A stretch of DNA of 64,000 nt from Halalkalibacillus sediminis (GTDB lineage: Bacteria > Bacillota > Bacilli > Bacillales > Alkalibacillaceae): positions 256,074 through 320,073 of the forward strand of contig NZ_PJNH01000004.1 of NCBI RefSeq assembly GCF_002844535.1, given 5' to 3'. Every line of letters begins with the position of its first letter. Within the stretch, counting starts at the first letter, position 1. Both the position numbers and the translations under genes were made by a program. Positions 44,548 through 54,185 of the stretch are shown here, piece by piece. Under the pieces are notes generated by a model that saw nothing but the letters and a program-made list of their open reading frames with translations, was not told where the DNA came from and did not search any database.

Positions 44548-45692
44548 GTAGTATTTTTAAAATAAACGATCAGCATCATCACTGACAAGAATAGCACGAT
44601 GACATAAAAGAAAGATATTCCTGGTAAATATTCGATGAATATACCAGCTAACAATGGCCCGGTTATACTGCCTACTCCAAACATGACTCCGCACAAAATG
44701 TTTCCTGCAGGGAGAAGTTCTTTAGGAAGTAAATCGGTCATATATGAAATACCTAGGGAATATAAGGAACCTACAAGCATCCCGCCTAATGCAAAGGTGA
44801 CGAATAACCAAGCGACGGATTCTTCAAAAATCGAAGCGAAGACAAATGAAATTGTTCCTCCTGCAAGGACGAATAAGATAACTCTCTTTCTACCGATATA
44901 ATCGCTTAATATACCTAAAGGAATTTGTGAGAGTATGCTACCCGCTGCGAAACATGGGATGATTAATGAGATCATGCCAACCTCATGACCAATCCTCAGT
45001 GCATATACGGGAAAATTGCTGTGTAACGTCGTTTCTAAAAATCCATAAGTGAATGGGGCTAATAGCGCAACCCATGAATATTTAAACGCACCAATGAAAC
45101 GCCCTATGGAACGAGTAGAAGTGAATTGAACCCCTTCTTGGACGGGGAATTCATTGCGTACAAAGAACATCAATGACCATACTAGTAAACACATCGCACC
45201 ACTAACTATAAACGGTAACGTCGGGTTGATTTCAATCAGACGCGTCATCAAAGGTCCAATGGCAAAACCGAGTCCAAAAGCTAGACCATAGATTGCGATG
45301 TAGCGACCACGTTTATCCTCTGAAGTAGTCGTGGTGATCCAAGTCTGTGTCCCAAAGTGAAGGATGGTATCACCGACTCCCACCATCATGCGAAGGATGA
45401 ACCAGAACCATAAAGCTTCCCATAATGTGAAAAAGAATAGGGAAGAAAATACAAGCGCTCCACCGACCAGTATAATCGGTTTATAGCCATATTTTCTTAA
45501 AGGGGCCTCTAAGAAAGGCGAAATAATTAAGATTCCTATGTAAAGAGCAGTTGCGTGAAAACCATTTACAGAAGAAGAAATCCCACTTTGCTCTAACAAG
45601 ATAGCAATTACCGGTAATAGCATTCCTTGCGAAAAGCCTGAAATACCAACAATCATTACAAGAATTGCGAATCTCTTATTTGCATTTACCAT
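44532..45692 (-). CDS. MFS transporter
   Basis: A 386-residue major facilitator with 12 predicted helices. The loop motif after TM2 is LEAPLRKYGYKPIILVG, and the homologous loop in the second half is GILSDYIGRKRVILF. Its location next to yfkH matches B. subtilis yfkF. GAGGAGGG precedes the ATG. It is probably an efflux carrier of unknown substrate. Confidence 0.85.
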   Translation of the reverse strand: MVNANKRFAILVMIVGISGFSQGMLLPVIAILLEQSGISSSVNGFHATALYIGILIISPFLEAPLRKYGYKPIILVGGALVFSSLFFFTLWEALWFWFILRMMVGVGDTILHFGTQTWITTTTSEDKRGRYIAIYGLAFGLGFAIGPLMTRLIEINPTLPFIVSGAMCLLVWSLMFFVRNEFPVQEGVQFTSTRSIGRFIGAFKYSWVALLAPFTYGFLETTLHSNFPVYALRIGHEVGMISLIIPCFAAGSILSQIPLGILSDYIGRKRVILFVLAGGTISFVFASIFEESVAWLFVTFALGGMLVGSLYSLGISYMTDLLPKELLPAGNILCGVMFGVGSITGPLLAGIFIEYLPGISFFYVIVLFLSVMMLIVYFKNTTKKVT

Positions 45693-45812
45693 TCAGGCCC
45701 TCCTCGTCTGAATCTTGATTTTTCAACCGAAACAAACTCGGTGACATTGTACCCTATTTTCATGTAACATTAAACCGAAAGCGATTTTACAGTACAAAAG
45801 GAGAGTCAAACA

Positions 45813-46199
45813 ATGAAATTTAACGTTACAGACCAACATATTACGAGTGAATTGGATTATGGAGAATTGATGATTTCCGGGGATGAAACAAAAGGTTTTC
45901 GTCCATTTCAATTAATGGTATCTTCTTTAGCAGGTTGTAGTGCACTTGTCTATAAACGTATCTTAGAAAAACAAAAGATCGAATATGATGAAATGACGAT
46001 TGAAGCTGAAGTTGAACGAAGTGAAGATTCCGTCCATAAAATTGAAAAAGTGATGTTGAACTTCAAAGTTAAAGGTGAAGGTTTGAACCAGGAGAAAATG
46101 CAAAAGAGCTTGCATACCGCATCAAAAAACTGTTCTATGGTCCAATCTGTAGTTCCGACTATAGAAGTTATAGAAACTGTTGAAATAGTTGAAGGGTAG
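45813..46199 (+). CDS. OsmC-family protein
   Basis: A 128-residue OsmC/Ohr-fold protein. SSLAGCSALVYKRILEKQ has the conserved first cysteine (Cys42) and KNCSMVQSV the second, the pair that reduces organic peroxides or binds thiols. AAAAGGAGAG precedes the ATG. A 50-residue gene starts 8 nt after its stop, in one operon. Confidence 0.85.
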   Translation: MKFNVTDQHITSELDYGELMISGDETKGFRPFQLMVSSLAGCSALVYKRILEKQKIEYDEMTIEAEVERSEDSVHKIEKVMLNFKVKGEGLNQEKMQKSLHTASKNCSMVQSVVPTIEVIETVEIVEG

Positions 46200-46207
46200 G
46201 GTCTCAA

Positions 46208-46360
46208 ATGACAGAATCAAATGAAACAGTGGAAGAATTGAAGCGAAGGCTAGTAGACCTACTTCAACAATTCGACGACATTGACCCGGAAAAATTAACG
46301 GTGGAAGATATCGATTACTATTTACGATTACTTGATGAAATGGAACAAAAATTGAAGTAG
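46208..46360 (+). CDS. Small SE1561-like acidic protein
   Basis: A 50-residue protein made of two helices (VEELKRRLVDLLQQFDDID and VEDIDYYLRLLDEMEQKL). It looks like the SE1561 family of short Bacillota proteins. It sits 8 nt downstream of the osmC-like gene with AGGGTAGGG as ribosome binding site, and a terminator follows directly. Function unknown. Confidence 0.72.
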   Translation: MTESNETVEELKRRLVDLLQQFDDIDPEKLTVEDIDYYLRLLDEMEQKLK

Positions 46361-46368
46361 TGTTTTCG

Positions 46369-46402
46369 CCCCTACAAAAATTTGAATGTAGGGGTTGATT
46401 TT
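46369..46402 (+). terminator. Rho-independent terminator
   Basis: CCCCTACA pairs with TGTAGGGG around a 10-nt loop, followed by TTGATTTTT. Confidence 0.85.
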
Positions 46403-46470
46403 TATATTCAATGATTTTATCATGATAAAGTATTAATGAATTACTTAGGTAAAAAGAGAGGGAGAGAAAG

Positions 46471-47784
46471 ATGGCATCAGTTGCTATAATAGCTGTATTA
46501 TTGATGGTTACATTGAGCTTACTACGGGTCAATGTGTTATTAGCGATCATCATTTCTGCAATGAGCGCCGGCTTGATGTCGGGCTTGTCATTTGTAGATA
46601 CAGTTGAATTATTCATAGAGAATGTTGGTGGGGCAGGAGAGACGGCCTTCAGTTATATATTACTTGGTGGTTTTGCAGTAGCCATTGGTATGACAGGTAT
46701 TACAAAGGGCATCGTACAGTTTCTAAGAAAAGCAGTAAAAGGCCGCCGAGTATGGATGTTAGTGATCATCGCTTTGATCGCTTCACTATCTCAGAATGCG
46801 ATACCTGTACATATTGCATTCATTCCAATATTAATTCCGCCGTTAATTGCTGTATTCGATAAAATGCAATTGGATCGACGTGGGGTTGCAACTGCGTTGA
46901 CATTCGGACTGAAAGCTCCATATGTCATGCTTCCGTTAGGATTTGGTTTGATTTTCCAAGGAATTATTCAAGAAGAGATGGCTAATAACGGCTTGGAAAT
47001 CCCCTTGTCTGAAGTGACATTGGCAATGCTGATTCCTGGTTCAGGGATGATCGTAGGACTGATTATTGCAATTACAATCACTTATCGTAAAAAACGCGAT
47101 TACAGTAAGGAAGAGCCGAAAGGTCAACCTTCTAACATTGAAGAAGTCGATGATGAACCGTTTGTGTTCGAACGTCATCATTTCATGACACTCATCGCGA
47201 TCGTCGCGGCATTAGTAGTGCAGATCATTACTGAACAAATGGTGCTAGGAGCTTTAACCGGACTTGTTCTGATGTTCGTGCTAGTCGCTGTACCTCTAAA
47301 AAGAGGGGAAGAAGTCATGTCCAACGGTATAACAATGATGGGGATGATTGCATTCATCATGCTAGCTGCTTCAGGCTTCGGTGCCGTCCTTCAAGAAACA
47401 GGCTCAGTTGATGCACTAGTCGATGCATCTTCGGGGATGCTTGAAGGTCAGAAAGTATTGATCTCGTTAATTTTATTGTTAGTCGGTTTAGTGATTACGA
47501 TGGGTATCGGGACCTCGTTCGGTACAATTCCGATTTTGGCAGTACTTTACGTTCCAATTGCAACAGCAGCAGGATTCTCTCCGATTGCCATTGCAGTATT
47601 GATTGGAACTGCTGGAGCGTTAGGTGACGCAGGCTCACCTGCTTCAGATAGTACACTTGGTCCAACAGCAGGGCTGAATGTGGATGGAAAGCACAATCAT
47701 ATTTGGGATACTTGTGTTCCAACTTTCTTACACTTTAATATTCCATTATTCTTATTCGGTTGGATCGCATCAATCATTTTATAA
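46471..47784 (+). CDS. yuiF: YuiF-like Na+/H+ antiporter-family protein
   Basis: A 437-residue membrane carrier of the NhaC-related YuiF type, with ~11 helices. SLSQNAIPVHIAFIPILIPP and TAGALGDAGSPASDSTLGPT are the two conserved half-motifs. A soluble acidic loop (~residues 210-235) links the halves. AGAGAGGGAGAG precedes the ATG. Family members include Na+/H+ antiporters and possible amino-acid carriers, so exact substrate is uncertain. Confidence 0.82.
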   Translation: MASVAIIAVLLMVTLSLLRVNVLLAIIISAMSAGLMSGLSFVDTVELFIENVGGAGETAFSYILLGGFAVAIGMTGITKGIVQFLRKAVKGRRVWMLVIIALIASLSQNAIPVHIAFIPILIPPLIAVFDKMQLDRRGVATALTFGLKAPYVMLPLGFGLIFQGIIQEEMANNGLEIPLSEVTLAMLIPGSGMIVGLIIAITITYRKKRDYSKEEPKGQPSNIEEVDDEPFVFERHHFMTLIAIVAALVVQIITEQMVLGALTGLVLMFVLVAVPLKRGEEVMSNGITMMGMIAFIMLAASGFGAVLQETGSVDALVDASSGMLEGQKVLISLILLLVGLVITMGIGTSFGTIPILAVLYVPIATAAGFSPIAIAVLIGTAGALGDAGSPASDSTLGPTAGLNVDGKHNHIWDTCVPTFLHFNIPLFLFGWIASIIL

Positions 47785-47794
47785 AATAATGAAC

Positions 47795-47828
47795 GCAGCT
47801 TCGCTAACGTTAGCGAGGCTGTTTTTTA
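47795..47828 (+). terminator. Rho-independent terminator of yuiF
   Basis: GCAGCTTCGCTAAC pairs with GTTAGCGAGGCTG, followed by TTTTTT. Confidence 0.88.
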
Positions 47829-47898
47829 TTATACTTTAAGGCTGTTTAACTTTGTTAAGGATTAAAGTATGTGAAAATCTAAGGCTTTCGTCATTAGG

Positions 47899-47923
47899 AC
47901 TTGGCGAGAAGCCAAGTTTTTCT
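47899..47923 (+). terminator. Hairpin in the leader region of pdaA
   Basis: ACTTGGC pairs with GCCAAGT around GAGAA, then TTTTTCTC. With the yuiF terminator only ~70 nt upstream and no gene between them, it could end a short RNA or attenuate pdaA. Confidence 0.6.
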
Positions 47924-48000
47924 CATGGAAGACGTTTCCATTGACAGTTTGAATGAAATCCTCCTTTTAACAAAATATAAAAGAAGGAGGATGATCTTTT

Positions 48001-48780
48001 ATGAAAAAAAATATAGTATTAACATTGATATTTGTACTGTTATGTTCTTATAGTGCATCAGCTGTCTCCAATGATTCACTTGGTTATGGCTATAAGAAAA
48101 AATTTAACGAATCACCACCAGACTTAGGTTTTTATGCACCACTGATAGAAAAATACAATGGAATTTACATGGGTGATCCTAATGAGAAAAAGATTTATAT
48201 CACATTTGATAATGGATATGAACAAGGTTATACGAGTACGATCCTTGATGTTCTAAAGGAGAAAAAGGTACCAGCAACATTTTTTCTAACGGGCCACTAT
48301 GTAGATGCTGAAGTGGATTTGGTCAAGCGGATGGTTGACGAAGGTCATCTGATCGGAAATCACTCAGATGGTCACCTGGATTACACTAGATCTTCAGATG
48401 AAAAAGTGAAAGAAGATTTGCGATCGCTAGATGAGAAGGTTAAGAAGACGACGGGTCAAGATATGAGCATGTTCTTCAGACCTGCTAAAGGCGTATTCAG
48501 CGAACGCACATTGAAACTCACGGATGAGCTAGGTTACGTAAATGTATTTTGGACGGTTGCATTAGTCGATTGGTATAAGGATCAACAAAAAGGCGCAGAA
48601 CATGCGCAAAATGAGGTCCTTCGTCAGGTGCATCCTGGCGCAATTGTGCTCTTACACGCTGTATCAGAGGACAACTCTTCAGCTCTATCAAACCTGATCG
48701 ATGAGCTTCGAAAACGCGGATATGAATTTGGTTCATTAGAAGAATTAATGTGGGAAAGACTTTTACCTGAGGGAATATAA
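48001..48780 (+). CDS. pdaA: Spore-cortex delta-lactam-forming de-N-acetylase
   Basis: A 259-residue polysaccharide deacetylase with signal peptide (to about AVS). PdaA removes N-acetyl groups from muramic acid so muramic delta-lactam can form in spore cortex. TFDNGYEQG carries the metal-binding Asp, NHSDGHLDY the two His, and FFRPAKGVFSERTL and VLLHAVS the remaining motifs. The spacing and DNGYE (not DDG) are PdaA-like. AAGGAGG precedes the ATG. Confirms an endospore former together with cwlJ. Confidence 0.92.
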   Translation: MKKNIVLTLIFVLLCSYSASAVSNDSLGYGYKKKFNESPPDLGFYAPLIEKYNGIYMGDPNEKKIYITFDNGYEQGYTSTILDVLKEKKVPATFFLTGHYVDAEVDLVKRMVDEGHLIGNHSDGHLDYTRSSDEKVKEDLRSLDEKVKKTTGQDMSMFFRPAKGVFSERTLKLTDELGYVNVFWTVALVDWYKDQQKGAEHAQNEVLRQVHPGAIVLLHAVSEDNSSALSNLIDELRKRGYEFGSLEELMWERLLPEGI

Positions 48781-48882
48781 GTTTCAGCGTGAATTGATAG
48801 CCATAGCCAAACCCTTTTTGCTAAACTGAAAAGAGTGAACATAAACTGAGTAGAGAAGCGGCTTCAAAAGGGAGAGGAAACT

Positions 48883-49752
48883 ATGTGGAAAGAATATTAT
48901 CATGCACAAGGGATGTATGATTTTGACTATACTTTGTATCGAATGGATATGGATCCATTAATTCGAGTAAATGAAAAAGAACGTTGGGTCGACGTACCTG
49001 TACGTTTAGGAGAAGATGCAAAATGTGTCGTACGAGTAAAGGCGGAAGGCACGACTGAAAAACCAGTTTTCTCCGTCATGTCTGATTACGATGATCAGCA
49101 AGATATCATTTTTGAGCATATTCGCAACCTATTTCAATGGGATCGTGACCTAGAAGAAGTGGATAAATTTTTCCAAGGAACAGATTTGGCACTATTATTT
49201 TTCACTTATCCCGGAACTCCAATCGTAAGGGACTTTCATTTGTATGATTCGTTAATGAAAGTGATCATTCATCAGCAGTTGAACATGAAGTTCGCATTTA
49301 CACTGTCAACTCGATTTGCCCAAACTTTCGGTGAAGAGGTAGATGGGTCATGGTTTTATCCCACACCTGAACAGACTGCGAAGCTTGATTATGAAGACTT
49401 GAGAGAGCTACAGTTCAGCCAGCGGAAAGCAGAATATGTCATTGATACTTCAAGAAAAATCGTCGATGGTGAGCTCGATCTTTACGAGTTATCCAAAAAA
49501 ACCGACAGTGAAATCATGAAAGAGTTGACGAAATTCAGAGGAATAGGTCCATGGACCGTGCAAAATTGGATGCTGTTCGCTTTAGGAAGGGAAGATCTCA
49601 TGCCTGGGGCTGATATCGGAATCCAAAATGCACTCAAGAAATTGTGGAAATTAGATAAAAAAGCGACTAAAGCAGAAGTTGAAGCAGCAGCTGAACTCTG
49701 GACCCCATTCAATAGCTACGCAGCACTCACGCTGTGGAGGAGTATAGAGTAA
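48883..49752 (+). CDS. yfjP: AlkA-like DNA-3-methyladenine glycosylase
   Basis: A 289-residue HhH-GPD DNA glycosylase, which excises alkylated purines. The helix-hairpin-helix is FRGIGPWTVQNWMLFAL and the catalytic Asp lies in LMPGADIGIQ (~residue 246). HQQLNMKFA is the conserved helix of the family. The N-terminal ~100 residues form the AlkA-type beta domain. GGGAGAGG precedes the ATG. In B. subtilis yfjP is also near pdaA (yfjS). Confidence 0.88.
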   Translation: MWKEYYHAQGMYDFDYTLYRMDMDPLIRVNEKERWVDVPVRLGEDAKCVVRVKAEGTTEKPVFSVMSDYDDQQDIIFEHIRNLFQWDRDLEEVDKFFQGTDLALLFFTYPGTPIVRDFHLYDSLMKVIIHQQLNMKFAFTLSTRFAQTFGEEVDGSWFYPTPEQTAKLDYEDLRELQFSQRKAEYVIDTSRKIVDGELDLYELSKKTDSEIMKELTKFRGIGPWTVQNWMLFALGREDLMPGADIGIQNALKKLWKLDKKATKAEVEAAAELWTPFNSYAALTLWRSIE

Positions 49753-49817
49753 GAAAAAGGAACAGGTACTTGCCTAACGGGCAAAACATTAAGTGGCAAT
49801 TAACTAGAAATCATACC

Positions 49818-49852
49818 AAAAAAGGACTTAGAATATTTTTCTAAGTCCTTTT
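49818..49852 (+). terminator. Rho-independent terminator
   Basis: AAAAGGACTTAGAA pairs perfectly with TTCTAAGTCCTTTT; likely active for both strands. Confidence 0.9.
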
Positions 49853-49902
49853 AGTATGTAAATTGCTTATTAGACTAACACTAGTCGTTTGTTTAAAAGA
49901 AC

Positions 49903-50160
49903 TTATTTTCTATGTTCTAATCCAAACAATTTAGATCTGATATCAGTCATTTCTGTATCAATGTACCTCACAAACAACGTAAAAATACTACCTAAAACAA
50001 CAAATGAAAAACCGGAACTTCCCAGAGTCCATGCTAAAACTGTACGTTGTATAAACGCTCTTTCCCCAGAAGAAGGTATTTGATAAATAATTATTCCAAT
50101 CACAATTAAAATAACTCCAAAAGACAATATTATATTACAGCCTTTCTTAATTTTCTCCAC
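49903..50160 (-). CDS. Small two-helix membrane protein, unknown
   Basis: An 85-residue protein with two hydrophobic helices (~8-27 and ~43-65) and a charged end. GTG 50160 is preferred because AAGGG is ~10 nt upstream; a TTG three codons earlier is too close. It lies 53 nt after the pilX-like gene on the same strand and may belong to that operon. No family recognised. Confidence 0.55.
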   Translation of the reverse strand: MEKIKKGCNIILSFGVILIVIGIIIYQIPSSGERAFIQRTVLAWTLGSSGFSFVVLGSIFTLFVRYIDTEMTDIRSKLFGLEHRK

Positions 50161-50213
50161 AGAAATCAATCCCTTATATTTTTCCTCAACAAATCTGCCA
50201 GTTACTTTAAATA

Positions 50214-51449
50214 TTAATATTGTCCATCCACTAGGTCAGCACTAGGATCAGATCCCCCACCAGAGGAAGGGATTTCTACACCTTCACAAGCGGGAAATTC
50301 AGGATATTGTGCTTCAGTGATATAAGTAACGTTGCTGTGGTTAGGATTTATTGTTGTATTGTCGTTATGTTCAATTAATGTTAAATCTCCACCTACATAA
50401 AGATTCACACCGTTCAAGAAATCATCAACACTTTCAGAAATATGAATAGTCAAATCGCCACCTGTCCTCACGTAAGTGTTTTTAAGTTCTAATCCTTGTT
50501 TAAAAACAGCGTCTTCTCCGATTAAGGCAGGGTTACTTTCAAATCTTGCGAAACCATCTGAAATCATGTACATCTTTACAGAAAATTCACCTCGGTAGTC
50601 AATGCCTCCTTTGAATCTCGAACTACCACAAGATAGATATTGACTATTCGGATTGTTTTGGCTCGTTAACTTTGCATTAATGAATGCATTTCCGTTGATT
50701 TGAAGGTTAGTTTTATTATTGATGCCTACCCCTTGGAATACTCCTGTGCCATTGATGGTTAGTGAAGACTTATCATTACCTTCAATTACAAGGTCACCGT
50801 TCGAATAGAAATCACCGGTTGTCATGTCACATTTATCAACTGTACCACCTTGATCTAAATAGTAAGATCCATTCTCGTCAGTCGGACAATCTTTTTTACT
50901 CCAATCTTGTTGTTCATCAAAGGTATGGTCAGGATTCTCTGGTGGGTCAGGAAATGTTTCACTCACTTCGTCCCATTCGTCTGATGAACCTACGCTCCCA
51001 TCGCCAAGGTCGAGCGAAAGAGTAATATTCAATTCTTCAGTGAAATCTCCATCATGACCAGCCACCGTATATAAAATACGAATGGAATCCCCGTTATCTT
51101 CTGAGGAGATGTCTCCAATCAGCTCAAAGGTGCGATCTTCATGATTTTCATCTACAGTTACTGATGAGATTTTATTTTCGACAAACTGCTGCATATTAGA
51201 TAAATCCTGAGGATGGTCATAATCATTTTCCTTCACATATATTAAAATGTTGTGATGGATGTATCGAGCACCCATCTCCGCCAAATGAGTCGAGCGATAA
51301 TTAGACTCGATGATTTGATTTTGTTTTGCGGAAGAAAGGATACTATTCATCATGACTGTTGTAAAAATCATAATAAGTGCAATAGTCATTAAAACGACAA
51401 CTAATGCTGCTCCTTGTTGGTTGTGTACTCTATTCCTCATCGTTTTCAC
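50214..51449 (-). CDS. PilX-like pilus-assembly protein with repetitive beta-rich domain
   Basis: A 411-residue protein. The N-terminus QQGAALVVVLMTIALIMIF is the PilX-type hydrophobic helix of pilus tip components. The middle and C-terminal parts hold repeated short strands (FYSNGDLVIEGNDKSSLTI, VYVGGDLTL-like segments), resembling a bactofilin-like or beta-helical domain. Start GTG 51449 or ATG 51440 are both possible. It overlaps the preceding pilin gene by ~20 nt. Third gene of the minor-pilin operon. Confidence 0.75.
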   Translation of the reverse strand: MKTMRNRVHNQQGAALVVVLMTIALIMIFTTVMMNSILSSAKQNQIIESNYRSTHLAEMGARYIHHNILIYVKENDYDHPQDLSNMQQFVENKISSVTVDENHEDRTFELIGDISSEDNGDSIRILYTVAGHDGDFTEELNITLSLDLGDGSVGSSDEWDEVSETFPDPPENPDHTFDEQQDWSKKDCPTDENGSYYLDQGGTVDKCDMTTGDFYSNGDLVIEGNDKSSLTINGTGVFQGVGINNKTNLQINGNAFINAKLTSQNNPNSQYLSCGSSRFKGGIDYRGEFSVKMYMISDGFARFESNPALIGEDAVFKQGLELKNTYVRTGGDLTIHISESVDDFLNGVNLYVGGDLTLIEHNDNTTINPNHSNVTYITEAQYPEFPACEGVEIPSSGGGSDPSADLVDGQY

Positions 51450-51933
51450 TACTTCCTGCAGGTGTCAACCTTGATATACTCGTCCTGAATTCATCATCAG
51501 GAAAACGACTTTCAGTAGGGTGGTCATACTCCAATTCAACGTCAATTCTTCTGTTATCAGGTTCGGTTAAGTCTATGGAAAAAGTATCACCGACATTTAA
51601 ATTCACTGAATCGATCGTTAAATTGTATACGAATGGTTTACCGTCAAATGTATATTGGCCAGTAGTCCCGTCATTTTTTGTCACTTCAAAAATATAGTTT
51701 GAATCATTTATCCGCGTAACTTGATATTGATTCGAAGTTTGATGGATATTAGTCAATCGGACAATGAGTTGGTTAGTTTGTTGTTGGGAAGTGGTTCTAA
51801 GCTCAGATTGTTTATAATTTTCGATAGCTGTCGTCGTCACAGAAAAGACGAGTGAACCAACTATGAACATGATGACAAGTGTGGCGAGAACTTCGACGAG
51901 GGTGATACCATTTTGACGAAGGAATTTATTCAT
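51430..51933 (-). CDS. PilW-like minor pilin
   Basis: A 167-residue prepilin. The cleavage site and methylation motif are QNG-ITLVEVLATLVIM, with Glu5 of the mature form present, so PilD would process it. ATG 51933 is chosen since GGGGGTGG is 7 nt upstream. It overlaps both neighbours (8 nt before, 20 nt after). The role is pilus initiation or tip assembly. Confidence 0.8.
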   Translation of the reverse strand: MNKFLRQNGITLVEVLATLVIMFIVGSLVFSVTTTAIENYKQSELRTTSQQQTNQLIVRLTNIHQTSNQYQVTRINDSNYIFEVTKNDGTTGQYTFDGKPFVYNLTIDSVNLNVGDTFSIDLTEPDNRRIDVELEYDHPTESRFPDDEFRTSISRLTPAGSSENDEE

Positions 51934-52360
51934 CATTATTCGCCACCCCCACGTAATCATAAGTTTTCGAGACCATTTTGTTATCTGAATCGTAAACTTT
52001 TACAGTCGATAATATTAAATCTGTTTCAGGTTCATTTTCGAAAGTGATTTCAAGGGAATATTCAGGGTCTTTTTGAAAATACCCTTGTGAATTGACTGAG
52101 GGTATAGTTGGAACACCATTTTGATTGAAATTATTATATGTACCAGGGTTTAGGCTAAATTCCTCGATATCCCTAACATCTTCTAAAGCTAATCTAGCTA
52201 GGTTTGTCGCTCGAGAGGCATCTTTATTTGTATTATGCATTCCCGCAGATTGGACGAACACAGAAAAGAAGCCAATGAGAACAATTGACAAGATGACAAT
52301 CGCTCCTAGCACTTCAATTAACGTAATACCTTTTTCTGTTCTTTTTAAGAATCGCGACAT
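51926..52360 (-). CDS. PilV-like minor pilin
   Basis: A 144-residue prepilin with EKG-ITLIEVLGAIVILSIV (leader of 11 residues, Glu5 present) and a globular C-terminal part. First gene of the minus-strand minor-pilin operon, divergent from pilB. Part of the type IV pilus tip complex by analogy with PilV/PilW/PilX sets. Confidence 0.8.
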   Translation of the reverse strand: MSRFLKRTEKGITLIEVLGAIVILSIVLIGFFSVFVQSAGMHNTNKDASRATNLARLALEDVRDIEEFSLNPGTYNNFNQNGVPTIPSVNSQGYFQKDPEYSLEITFENEPETDLILSTVKVYDSDNKMVSKTYDYVGVANNDE

Positions 52361-52493
52361 TTTAAGACAACCCTCGATTTTTTTGTAGGTTATTAGTATA
52401 ATGAAAAAAGACTTAATATTTCGGAAATCTATAAATCTATCTTATCATGAAATCGACAGGAACTGCCATTCATTCACCGAAAGGAAGTATTCA

Positions 52494-54152
52494 ATGGCTA
52501 AACAGACAAAGTTGCGGTTAGGTGAACTTCTTGTCCAAGAAGAGCTGATCACAAACGAACAGCTAGAAGACGCTCTAGAAAATAAGAGTCCTAAGCAAAA
52601 ACTTGGTGACCGATTGATTCAATCGGGGTACATAACAGAGCTCCAGCTTGTCGAAGTCTTGCAACAACAGTTGGATATACCTCAAGTACGCTTGTACAAT
52701 TACCCTTTTGATCATTCCATTCTTAACTTGGTTCCTAAGAACTACGCCCGCGAGAACCTAGTCATTCCACTAAAAAGAGAGAAAAATAAATTGCACATTG
52801 CTCTAGCTGATCCGTTAGATTATTTTGTCATAAACGACTTGCGTTTATCGACAGGGTTTGCTATAGAACCGGTCATCGCGACGAAGGATGAAATTAAGCA
52901 GAGCATTCTGAAGTTATATGAACGTGAAGATTTTACTGAGGAATTCGAGGATCAATACCAAGAAGACCATGTACAAGATTTGACGATTGAGGAAGAAGCC
53001 TCTCCTGTCGTCAAATTGATGAACCAGATGATCCATCAGGCAGTTGTGGAAAAGGCAAGTGATATCCACGTAGATCCGCAAGAGGACCGTGTTGTTATCA
53101 GATTCAGAGTCGATGGAACTTTGAAGACGGATCAATCACTAGCTAAATCCGTTCAATCTTCTTTGACAACCCGAATTAAAATCATGGCTGGTCTAGATAT
53201 TACTGAACAACGTGTACCACAAGACGGACGTATCAAACGCAAGGTTGAAGGTCGTGACATTGACCTGCGTGTGAGTACACTCCCAACGATTTTTGGTGAA
53301 AAAATCGTCATCCGTGTGCTTGATATCATGTCGGTTTCTAACCATTTAGAAGAGTTAGGGTTCGAAGAGAAAAATCTAAATTCTTTTATAAAAATGATTG
53401 AGCAACCATACGGGATTGTGCTGCTGACCGGTCCGACTGGTTCTGGTAAGACATCAACCATGTATGCTGCCCTCACTCGTTTAAATAAAGAAGAAACAAA
53501 TATTATTACGGTTGAAGATCCTGTGGAGTATCAGTTAGATGGTGTAAACCAGATCCAGGTCAATTCTAAAGTGGGCTTAACTTTTGCTTCAGGACTGAGA
53601 TCGATTCTGCGTCAAGATCCAGACATCATCATGGTCGGTGAGATTCGTGACAATGATACGGCCAATATGGCGGTCCGAGCTTCAATTACGGGTCACCTTG
53701 TATTGAGTACACTTCATACCAATGATTCAATTGGTGCCATAAGCCGTCTATTGAACATGGATGTCGAAATGTTTCTCGTAGGTTCATCGTTAAACGGAAT
53801 TGTGGCACAGCGCCTAGTTAGACGAATTTGTCGAGACTGCGCAATAGAAATGGAACCTACCGTCAGGGAGCAAGAAATTTTCAATAAATATCATATGGAT
53901 ACACCTAAAATTATGAGGGGTCGCGGTTGTCCGACATGTAATATGACAGGTTACCGTGGTAGAACGGCTATTCATGAAGTTCTATATATTGACGATAATA
54001 TAAGAGAAGCGGTTTTAAACAATAAATCTTCAGTAGAAATTGAAAAAATAGCTGTCGAAAAAGGGTTCACCTATCTCTTTGAAGACGGCCTGCGAAAAGT
54101 TCAACAAGGAATTACAACAACTGAGGAAATTTTCAGAGTTGCTGCTGAATAG
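52494..54152 (+). CDS. pilB: Type IV pilus assembly ATPase PilB
   Basis: A 552-residue GspE/PilB ATPase that powers pilin polymerisation. The N-terminal MshEN-like domain (LRLGELLVQEELITNEQLEDAL-type, read in pieces) precedes the ATPase: Walker A GPTGSGKTS (~313-321), Asp box DPVEYQL, Walker B DPDIIMVGEIRDNDT and a four-Cys zinc site (CRDC, CPTC). ATG 52494 follows AAAGGAAG; an earlier in-frame ATG lacks a site. Head of the pilBCADMNO operon. Confidence 0.93.
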   Translation: MAKQTKLRLGELLVQEELITNEQLEDALENKSPKQKLGDRLIQSGYITELQLVEVLQQQLDIPQVRLYNYPFDHSILNLVPKNYARENLVIPLKREKNKLHIALADPLDYFVINDLRLSTGFAIEPVIATKDEIKQSILKLYEREDFTEEFEDQYQEDHVQDLTIEEEASPVVKLMNQMIHQAVVEKASDIHVDPQEDRVVIRFRVDGTLKTDQSLAKSVQSSLTTRIKIMAGLDITEQRVPQDGRIKRKVEGRDIDLRVSTLPTIFGEKIVIRVLDIMSVSNHLEELGFEEKNLNSFIKMIEQPYGIVLLTGPTGSGKTSTMYAALTRLNKEETNIITVEDPVEYQLDGVNQIQVNSKVGLTFASGLRSILRQDPDIIMVGEIRDNDTANMAVRASITGHLVLSTLHTNDSIGAISRLLNMDVEMFLVGSSLNGIVAQRLVRRICRDCAIEMEPTVREQEIFNKYHMDTPKIMRGRGCPTCNMTGYRGRTAIHEVLYIDDNIREAVLNNKSSVEIEKIAVEKGFTYLFEDGLRKVQQGITTTEEIFRVAAE

Positions 54153-54185
54153 GTTTGATTTAAAGGGAGAGGGGGTAAATAAGTA

